A stretch of 6,444 nt of DNA from CAZQEZ01 sp964592475 (GTDB lineage: Bacteria > Bacteroidota > Bacteroidia > Cytophagales > Cyclobacteriaceae). How positions within the stretch are numbered: position 1 is the stretch's first letter; each line of letters begins with the position of its first letter. The stretch covers positions 1 through 6,444 of the forward strand of contig CAZQEZ010000209.1 in the NCBI GenBank assembly GCA_964592475.1. The letters run 5' to 3'. Below the pieces are notes generated by a model, which was given only the letters and a program-made list of their open reading frames with translations, did no database searches and was not told the origin of the DNA. Below, piece by piece: positions 1 through 5,172 of the stretch. Made by a program: the position numbers and the translations under genes.

Positions 1-1
1 T

Positions 2-67
2 GTCCGCCAGCGGACTTCCCCCTCCTTAACTTGTCCACTTCTCCGACTTTTGGCGACTTTTGGCGGA
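2..67. repeat. GC-rich palindromic patch at left edge
   Basis: A perfect inverted repeat, GTCCGC-CA-GCGGAC, occupies 2-15. A 10-base unit, CGACTTTTGG, is repeated in tandem at 44-53 and 54-63. TCCGCCA at 3-9 is also the reverse complement of TGGCGGA at 61-67, so the whole patch could fold on itself. It is much richer in GC than the following bases. It may be an intergenic repeat or the tail of something left of the window. No T-run follows, so a terminator is not supported. Confidence 0.5.
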
Positions 68-172
68 ACGATGTGAACAAAGATTGTGAAAATAATGCAA
101 TAACAAACAATAAGTAAAAATTCGATTATCACACAATTTCACATAGAACCTTTTTTTTCTTTGCTCTTTTTG

Positions 173-202
173 TTTGATATTCCAATTTTTTTTATAAATT
201 TG
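173..202 (+). promoter_or_regulatory. Bacteroidota-type promoter (TTTG / TAAATTTG)
   Basis: TTTG at 173-176 (-33 element) is separated by 18 bases from TAAATTTG at 195-202, an exact match to the -7 consensus TAnnTTTG used by the primary sigma factor of Bacteroidota. Transcription would begin about 5-8 bases downstream, near 207-210. The next recognisable element is the hairpin at 232-261, so the transcript would be very short unless the hairpin is read through towards ligD. Confidence 0.55.
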
Positions 203-207
203 CATTG

Positions 208-270
208 CATTATGGTTTTAGGGTTTAACATATAGGTTGGTAGAATATTCTACCAGCCTATTTCTTTTTA
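208..270 (+). ncRNA. candidate short RNA ending in a strong hairpin
   Basis: This is inferred from a good -7/-33 pair just upstream and a long hairpin with a T-rich tail at the end, which together define a transcript of about 60 bases. The only open frame in it is a 7-codon one at 212-235 (MVLGFNI) with no support as a gene. It matches no RNA family I know. It could instead be a leader that attenuates transcription of something downstream, or the hairpin could be a DNA operator. Both boundaries are predictions. Confidence 0.25.
232..270 (+). terminator. intrinsic terminator-like hairpin
   Basis: Positions 232-246 and 247-261 are reverse complements over 15 pairs with a single T-G wobble (237/256), and the central 18 bases (238-255) are perfectly palindromic. 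The stem is followed by TTTCTTTTT at 261-269. This fits a factor-independent terminator whose tip opens into a small loop. The near-perfect dyad symmetry without a spacer would also suit a binding site for a dimeric repressor, so the role is not certain. Confidence 0.55.
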
Positions 271-688
271 TGCATATCTTTTTGCAATTTTAGAAAAATC
301 TAAAACTTCAACTCATTAGTTAATAGAAAGATATAATTTGTCAATTCTTTGTGATATTTTTCACCCTGAATTTTAATGATCCAAAATTTGTGCTTCCTGG
401 CACTGTAAAAATCTGCAACTATTATGTTTAAAATTCAGAAGTAACCAACAGTGATTATTTGATAACAACAACCAATTATTTTGACAATGTGAGTGAAATG
501 ACCTCACAAAAAGGAATAGCCATGGAAGGCAACATATAAAAGTAATTTAAATAGGACAGTAAAATACACTAAACCCAACCGCTATATCGGCTTTCGCCGT
601 ATTGCTGTCATTAAGTGAACATACTAAGTAAGTGGCGTTTATAAAGAGCATATCTAACCAAAAGCAATAAAAAGCTGTTTATCTAATT
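271..688. other. gene-free AT-rich stretch before ligD
   Basis: I find no protein gene, tRNA or rRNA here on either strand; open frames are only about 10-15 codons long. There is a small hairpin, TGTGAG/CTCACA, at 488-493 and 503-508, followed by a short A-run. The foldable GC-rich island at 555-609 is listed separately. No complete -33/-7 promoter was seen. It could be a long untranslated leader or decayed DNA. Confidence 0.5.
555..609. repeat. GC-rich foldable island, possible mobile-element remnant
   Basis: The outer arms GACAG (555-559) and CTGTC (605-609) pair. Inside them AATAC (563-567) pairs with GTATT (599-603), and CGGC (588-591) with GCCG (596-599) forms a tetraloop hairpin that shares one base with the previous helix. 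The segment is visibly more GC-rich than the AT-rich DNA around it. Its position just before ligD would allow a regulatory role, but the composition change suggests an inserted repeat or a relic. I cannot assign it to a known family. Confidence 0.3.
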
Positions 689-696
689 TATATTTG
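689..696 (+). promoter_or_regulatory. -7 element of the likely ligD promoter
   Basis: TATATTTG is an exact TAnnTTTG match lying 42 bases before the ATG at 739. No TTTG or TTG is present at the expected -33 distance, so only half of the promoter is visible. Transcription from here would start near 701-705 and leave a leader of about 35 bases. The TTG at 694-696, which opens the longest reading frame, is part of this element, which argues against its use as a start codon. Confidence 0.4.
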
Positions 697-738
697 AACA
701 GATATAAAACAGTTGTGCCACAACTACATTATAACTGT

Positions 739-3072
739 ATGGACAGAAAAGCTCAAAATGTTAAAATCGGAAAAAGAGTTATAGCGTTATCAAACCTGGA
801 AAAAATACTCTATCCACAGAGCAATATTTTAAAAGCAGAAGTAATTCAATATTACCTACAAATAGCCCCTACCCTACTCAGGCATATCAAAGGAAGGCCT
901 TTAAGCATGATTCGATTTCCCGAAGGAATAGAAAGCTCAAAATTTTTTCAGAAGAACAAGCCCAATTGGGCTCCGCGGTGGATTGATAGTGTAAAACTGG
1001 GAAGCAGTAAGGAAAAAAAGGATTATATTATGGCTACTGAGGAAGCTTCTTTGGTGTGGTTGGCTAATTTGGCTTGTTTAGAACTCCATCAGATGCATTT
1101 CTATAAACCTCATTTTGGCAAGCCAGATTATTTTGTAATTGACTTAGATCCTCCACCTGGTTTTGATTTTAAAAAAATTATTGAAATTGCTTTTTTGGTA
1201 AAAGAAGCATTAGAGGCAAAAGGTTATTTCCCATTTGTAAAAACCTCAGGTGGCAAAGGATTACATGTGTTTGCTCCTGTGGAACCTAATTGGTCTTCTG
1301 ATGAGGTTTTTGAAGCGGCAAAAGATATCGCTCAGCCTCTGACCGAAAAACATGCCCAGCTACTGACGCTTAATATTAAGAAAGATGCCAGAAAAGGAAG
1401 GGTATTGCTGGATATATACCGAAATAGAAGTTCACAAACCATAGTGGCTGCTTATAGTCTCCGGGGTATGCCTGGTGCACCTGTTTCAATGCCCTTAACC
1501 TGGGATCATGCGGCTGTATTGGATAACCCAAAGAAATTTAACTATAACAATGTGCTTCCCTATATCATGGACCATGGTGATGCATGGGAAACTATAGCGG
1601 CATATGCTGTTCCGCTACATACCCAACAAAAAACTACCGTTAAAAAAAAAACCCTGGATGATTCCAGAAATTATAAAACTCCAGATCAACTGGCGAAATA
1701 TATGCAAAAGCGGAATTTTGGTAGAACTACTGAGCCAAAAGACACAGCTATGGAAGCTACTGGAAACGCCTACGTAATTCATCGACATCATGCCAGCCGC
1801 CTACATTACGACCTTAGATTGGAGCACGATGGTGTTTTACGCTCATGGGCTGTACCAAAAGGAATGCCACCAAAACCAGGAGTAAAAAGATTAATTGTGC
1901 AAACGGAAGATCATCCATTAGAATATCTTTCTTTTAAAGGTATTATACCTAAAGGTGAATATGGTGCCGGACCTATGTGGATCTTTAATACGGGTAAATA
2001 CGAAATTATAAAGCAGAAAAAAAACGGTTTTTATTTTAATCTTTACAGTCAAAGCTTTCAGGGTGAATACCGTATGCATAATACTAAAGATCAGGAATGG
2101 TTGCTCGAAAGAGTAGATAAACCTCAAATTGACTGGCTGCAAACTGCATTGCTACCTATGCTAGCCGAAAGTAGCCATCAAGTTCCGCACGGAGATGACT
2201 ACTTATATGAATTAAAATGGGATGGTATAAGAGCAATTATAACCATAGATGAAGGGGAAATAACAATCAGAAGCAGAAATGGCCAAGATATTACAGATCA
2301 ATTTCCGGAACTGATAATTCCGGAAAAAGCCTTTCGCTCGGTAAGTGGAGTGTTTGACGGAGAAGTTGTCTGTTTTGACCCGGAAGGAAAACCAAGCTTC
2401 AGCCGAATTATTACTCGTTTAAAGCAGTCAGGAAAAACAAACATTGAACATAAAGCTGTCTCCTGTCCGGCATTTTGCTATTTATTTGATTGTCTTTATA
2501 TCGATGGCCGGCCAATAATTAATGATCCGCTTTGGCAACGCAGGGAATGGTTGATAGATACCGTAAAAAAAGACACCCCTTACCGAATAAGTGAAAGTGT
2601 GGAGGATGGTAATGCATTGCTTGAAGCAACAAAAAACATGGGGCTAGAAGGAATAATGGTAAAAAACCTGAATAGCAAATATGTAATTGGTAAAAGAAGT
2701 AACGCCTGGAATAAAGTAAAAAACAGAAATACTGCTGATTGTTTGATTATTGGTTATACTCGGGGAAAAGGTGATAGAAGCAGTTATTTTGGAGCCTTAC
2801 AAATTGCAGAAGAAAGCGACGGAAAACTTATATATAGGGGAAAAGTTGGAACAGGGTTTAATCAAAAAAAAATGAAAGAATTAACGCTGCTGATGAAAAA
2901 TTTTATTGTTGATAATAAGCCAATTAATCAAAAAATAGAGGACGAAAAAGTTAGCACCTGGCTAAAACCACAATTGATTTGTGAAGTAGCTTATGCTTCC
3001 ATTACAGACAACAACACCTTTAGAGAGCCTGTATTTTTACATTTACGAAAAGATTTAGCAATAGAAACTTGA
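739..3072 (+). CDS. ligD: multifunctional DNA repair ligase LigD (polymerase-phosphoesterase-ligase)
   Basis: This is the ATP-dependent end-joining enzyme of bacterial NHEJ; it fills, trims and seals double-strand breaks held by Ku. From the ATG at 739 it has 777 residues. The primase-polymerase domain (about 8-295) has metal ligands D135 and D137 (IDLDPPPG) and D225 (LLDIYRN), with SGGKGLH at 170-176. N19, K22, K32 and F69-F70 match the 5'-phosphate pocket and end-pairing residues of mycobacterial PolDom (numbering recalled). A Lys-rich linker leads to the 3'-phosphoesterase (about 318-460), with H350, H356, D358, R360, H392 and Y396 all present. The ligase (about 467-777) has the AMP lysine K493 in KWDG, SRNG, DGE at 540-542, EGIMVK at 637-642, WNKVK at 657-661, then an OB fold ending in FREPVFLHLRKD. 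No domain is damaged. A TTG at 694 would add 15 residues, but it lies in a promoter element and the added residues look unconserved. The gene is followed 58 bases later by ku. Confidence 0.95.
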   Translation: MDRKAQNVKIGKRVIALSNLEKILYPQSNILKAEVIQYYLQIAPTLLRHIKGRPLSMIRFPEGIESSKFFQKNKPNWAPRWIDSVKLGSSKEKKDYIMATEEASLVWLANLACLELHQMHFYKPHFGKPDYFVIDLDPPPGFDFKKIIEIAFLVKEALEAKGYFPFVKTSGGKGLHVFAPVEPNWSSDEVFEAAKDIAQPLTEKHAQLLTLNIKKDARKGRVLLDIYRNRSSQTIVAAYSLRGMPGAPVSMPLTWDHAAVLDNPKKFNYNNVLPYIMDHGDAWETIAAYAVPLHTQQKTTVKKKTLDDSRNYKTPDQLAKYMQKRNFGRTTEPKDTAMEATGNAYVIHRHHASRLHYDLRLEHDGVLRSWAVPKGMPPKPGVKRLIVQTEDHPLEYLSFKGIIPKGEYGAGPMWIFNTGKYEIIKQKKNGFYFNLYSQSFQGEYRMHNTKDQEWLLERVDKPQIDWLQTALLPMLAESSHQVPHGDDYLYELKWDGIRAIITIDEGEITIRSRNGQDITDQFPELIIPEKAFRSVSGVFDGEVVCFDPEGKPSFSRIITRLKQSGKTNIEHKAVSCPAFCYLFDCLYIDGRPIINDPLWQRREWLIDTVKKDTPYRISESVEDGNALLEATKNMGLEGIMVKNLNSKYVIGKRSNAWNKVKNRNTADCLIIGYTRGKGDRSSYFGALQIAEESDGKLIYRGKVGTGFNQKKMKELTLLMKNFIVDNKPINQKIEDEKVSTWLKPQLICEVAYASITDNNTFREPVFLHLRKDLAIET

Positions 3073-3087
3073 AAAAATCAGAATTTA

Positions 3088-3113
3088 TAACTATTTTCAT
3101 TGCTCAATAGTTA
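3088..3113. repeat. AT-rich inverted repeat between ligD and ku
   Basis: TAACTATT (3088-3095) and AATAGTTA (3106-3113) form an 8-base stem with a 10-base loop, followed by A-rich sequence up to the ku start. Read on the minus strand, the A-run becomes the T-tail of a weak terminator; on the + strand no T-run follows. It is unlikely to stop ligD transcripts, so ligD and ku probably share an mRNA. Confidence 0.3.
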
Positions 3114-3130
3114 AAAAAATAAAAAAAGTT

Positions 3131-3982
3131 ATGAGAGCTATCTGGAAAGGACACATAAGATTTTCCTTAGTTACAATTCCCATAAGAATTTATACCGCGG
3201 TAGAATCAAGCTATTCCATAAGTTTTAATCAGCTTTCGAAAGAAACCAAAAACCCGGTTTCTTATCAAAAAGTGGACAAAATTACTGGTAAACCATTAAA
3301 AAATGAAGACATTATCAAAGGCTATCAATACGAACCTGGCCAATATGTGGTAATAGATCCGGAAGAAATAGAAAAAATTAAACCTAAGTCAAATAAGGTT
3401 ATAGAGATTGAATCTTTTGTAGACAATACAGAAGTACACCCCACGCTATTTGATACACCGTATTTTATTGGTCCTGATGGTGATGTTGCCGCCAAAACTT
3501 ACTCCTTACTTAAGGCTGCTTTGCAAGATTCCAAAAAGGTGGCTCTCGGAAGAGTTATTCTACGGGATAAAGAAAATATGGTGCTTCTCAATCCATTAGG
3601 AAAAGGCTTGGTTATGTACAAATTAAGGTATCCTGCCGAAGTGCGCAAAGTAGATCAAATACCTCAACTGAAAGATGAAACAGATAATGTGGATAAAGAC
3701 CAACTTAAAATGGCGCATACGTTAATTGATAGTATGAGTAAGAATTTTTCGGATGTTGAGATGAAAGATCGTTATCATGATGCCCTGGTAGAAATGGTTC
3801 AAGCTAAATTAGAAGGTAAGGAAATAGTAATACCTCAAGAAGAAGAAGTGCAGACTGTGGATATCATGACAGCATTGAAACAAAGCATTGAACAGGCTAA
3901 ATCAGATAAAAAACCAATGCAAAAAGCCAAAGGAAAAAATAAAGCAGCAACTGAAGAAGAAGAAAGCAGAAAAACAGGATAA
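3131..3982 (+). CDS. ku: Ku, DNA end-binding protein of bacterial NHEJ
   Basis: Bacterial Ku forms a homodimeric ring that threads onto double-strand break ends, protects them and recruits LigD. The 283 residues are close to the usual family length. The N-terminus MRAIWKGHIRFSLVTIPI is the canonical family start, which fixes the ATG at 3131; it is preceded by an A-rich stretch. The Ku core (about 1-232) includes YFIGPDG (111-117), a helical part with MAHTLIDSM, and the DRYHDAL...KLEGKE segment at 213-231. VDIMTALKQSI at 243-253 corresponds to the conserved C-terminal segment that contacts LigD. After it comes a 30-residue Lys/Glu-rich tail, a feature known in other bacterial Ku proteins to bind DNA. 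Part of this tail, KKPMQKAKGK at 260-269, recurs in the 122-aa protein two genes downstream. No signal peptide is seen, so it acts in the cytoplasm. It is very probably co-transcribed with ligD. Confidence 0.96.
   Translation: MRAIWKGHIRFSLVTIPIRIYTAVESSYSISFNQLSKETKNPVSYQKVDKITGKPLKNEDIIKGYQYEPGQYVVIDPEEIEKIKPKSNKVIEIESFVDNTEVHPTLFDTPYFIGPDGDVAAKTYSLLKAALQDSKKVALGRVILRDKENMVLLNPLGKGLVMYKLRYPAEVRKVDQIPQLKDETDNVDKDQLKMAHTLIDSMSKNFSDVEMKDRYHDALVEMVQAKLEGKEIVIPQEEEVQTVDIMTALKQSIEQAKSDKKPMQKAKGKNKAATEEEESRKTG
3908..3927 (+). repeat. 20-base direct repeat, copy 1 (in ku tail)
   Basis: These 20 bases, encoding KKPMQKA in the Ku tail, are identical to 4952-4971, in the same reading frame, in the 122-aa protein gene. 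The encoded similarity continues for three more residues (KGK here, TGR there). A match of this length is not expected by chance in a window of this size, even with A-rich composition. Confidence 0.8.
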
Positions 3983-3986
3983 TTAG

Positions 3987-3994
3987 TATCTTTG
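3987..3994 (+). promoter_or_regulatory. -7 element for the TPR gene pair
   Basis: TATCTTTG is an exact TAnnTTTG match beginning five bases after the ku stop codon. The predicted transcription start near 4000 would leave a leader of about 30 bases before the ATG at 4032. No TTTG or TTG lies at the -33 distance, which falls inside the A/G-rich end of ku. It would let the TPR gene and its neighbour be transcribed without ligD-ku. Confidence 0.4.
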
Positions 3995-4031
3995 CTAACA
4001 TTAAATCAAAAGTTAAATTTAAAGTAAGACT

Positions 4032-4652
4032 ATGGGTATGGCCAAGGTGATCAAGTTTAATAACCAAACTCCATTAAAATTTGGACACCAAAAGGTAAAG
4101 AAGAAGAAAAAGAAAATTGACCTGGAAGAATATGGACAATTAAATTTATTTGAAGAGGGAGAAGAGGCTCGTATAATTAAACTTGGACAGCAAGAAAGTC
4201 CTTTCGAAGAGGCATTGTTGCTCGATGAAAATGAAAATGACAACGCGAGAGAAGCCTATTTAAAAGCAATTGAATCGAAGGATTTTTTACCTGATGCTTA
4301 TTGCAATTTGGGCATATTAGAGTCTAAAATAGGTGATACTGCTAAAGCTATAAAATATTTAACACTTTGCTTAAAGGAAGAAAGTGGACATTTTGAAGCA
4401 CATTACAATCTGGCAAATATTTATTTTGAAGCTGAGAATTATGAGCTGGCAAGGATGCATTACGAAGTTGCCATTGAATTAGAACCAAATTTTTCTTTCA
4501 GCTATTATAATTTAGGTTTAGTACTGGCAATTACTCATAAAACAAAAGAAGCTATTGATATTTTAAATAAATATAAAAATTTTGCTAATTTTGAAGAGAA
4601 AATTAACGCGGATGATTTGATACAAAAATTAAAAAAATCTATAAAACAATAA
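4032..4652 (+). CDS. TPR-repeat protein with basic arm and clamp-like QLNLF motif
   Basis: The function is not known. Of 206 residues, about 54-186 are tetratricopeptide repeats, which normally form a helical scaffold for binding other proteins. A partial first repeat lies near 57-84, and full ones at about 87-120 (PDAYCNLGILESKIGD), 121-154 (FEAHYNLANIYFEAEN) and 155-186 (FSYYNLGLVLAITHKT); a basic helix closes the chain. The N-terminal arm is probably disordered. It has a basic run at 21-28 (KVKKKKKK) followed by an acidic segment containing QLNLF at 36-40, which resembles the bacterial sliding-clamp pentapeptide QL(S/D)LF; as I recall, UmuC of E. coli uses QLNLF. No signal peptide or membrane segment is present. 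The start could be the ATG at 4032 or the one two codons later. The stop is two bases before the next gene, so the pair is translationally close. A link to the upstream NHEJ genes is inferred from position only. Confidence 0.85.
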   Translation: MGMAKVIKFNNQTPLKFGHQKVKKKKKKIDLEEYGQLNLFEEGEEARIIKLGQQESPFEEALLLDENENDNAREAYLKAIESKDFLPDAYCNLGILESKIGDTAKAIKYLTLCLKEESGHFEAHYNLANIYFEAENYELARMHYEVAIELEPNFSFSYYNLGLVLAITHKTKEAIDILNKYKNFANFEEKINADDLIQKLKKSIKQ

Positions 4653-4654
4653 TT

Positions 4655-5023
4655 ATGAGCCCTCTAAGCAAATATACCCTCAAAGGATACTTTGACGAAA
4701 TTAAAGAAGAAGTTAATAAACAAGCCAGCAAAGCTGATTCACTTCAGCAACAGCATGTACTTAATATGCTGGCAAAGGCAGCTGGTATAATTGAAGAAGT
4801 ATATGAAACTGATGCACAACTGCTTCATAACGACAGTATTAATGACTATAAAGAAATAGTGCAAACCCTGAAGTCTCATGGCTATGTAGGTGCGGGTCAA
4901 ACTGATCTTTTACATGAAGTTAAAGACGAAGAGCCAGAGCAGCTAATCAGGAAAAAACCAATGCAAAAAGCTACAGGAAGGTCTCGAACTTCTGATAGCA
5001 AAAAGAAACGATATGGTACTTAA
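4655..5023 (+). CDS. small protein of unknown function with Ku-like basic tail
   Basis: I do not recognise a family. Of 122 residues, about 1-75 look helical and charged (DEIKEEVNKQ, HVLNMLAKAAGIIEEVYE). Next come a Gly-containing turn at 76-81 and an acidic stretch (HEVKDEEPEQ). The tail, about 98-122, is strongly basic and ends in SKKKRYGT. KKPMQKATGR at 100-109 matches KKPMQKAKGK in the Ku tail, and 20 bases of the DNA are identical. DLLHEVK at 84-90 lies the same distance before this motif as the LigD-contact segment DIMTALK does in Ku, a weaker resemblance. There is no signal peptide, membrane segment or cysteine. The ATG at 4655 is two bases after the TPR gene stop, so the two are surely co-transcribed. 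I infer a DNA-binding or LigD/Ku-associated role; a chance exchange of tails remains possible. Confidence 0.8.
   Translation: MSPLSKYTLKGYFDEIKEEVNKQASKADSLQQQHVLNMLAKAAGIIEEVYETDAQLLHNDSINDYKEIVQTLKSHGYVGAGQTDLLHEVKDEEPEQLIRKKPMQKATGRSRTSDSKKKRYGT
4952..4971 (+). repeat. 20-base direct repeat, copy 2 (in 122-aa protein gene)
   Basis: Identical to 3908-3927 in ku and read in the same frame (KKPMQKA). Upstream, 4937-4951 can be aligned to 3890-3907 of ku with two substitutions and three single-base gaps, which suggests the repeat may once have been longer; this extension is weak by itself. Confidence 0.8.
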
Positions 5024-5172
5024 TTCTATTTTTTTTTACCTAAATTGCTGAGCGCTAAATATTTTTTATCAACGCCCCAATTATTTCCATGTAACTATTT
5101 GTCAAAATAGGCTTTTAGTTTTCTTATTTATTTATGTAATTTAATCTTCAAATTGAATTAAATAATAAATAA

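Noticed and set aside
212..235. 7-codon frame MVLGFNI ahead of the terminator-like hairpin, considered as a leader peptide
   Set aside because: It has no run of regulatory codons and no adjacent biosynthetic gene, so attenuation by translation is not supported.
498..539. 13-residue frame starting inside the small hairpin at 488-508
   Set aside because: Too short, with no ribosome-binding or conservation evidence.
1918..2142. 74-codon open frame on the minus strand inside ligD
   Set aside because: It lies wholly opposite the conserved phosphoesterase-coding part of ligD and shows no recognisable protein features.
4019..4243. 74-codon minus-strand frame opposite the TPR gene start, with a Phe-rich run
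   Set aside because: The Phe run is only the complement of the lysine codons of the TPR protein arm; no start signal or family resemblance is seen.
5024..5172. Promoter or terminator between the 122-aa gene and the epimerase
   Set aside because: The only TTTG, within CTATTTG, has TA directly next to it rather than two bases away. The T-runs are not preceded by a stable stem, and the ATTTAAT/ATTAAAT inverted repeat is AT-only and weak.
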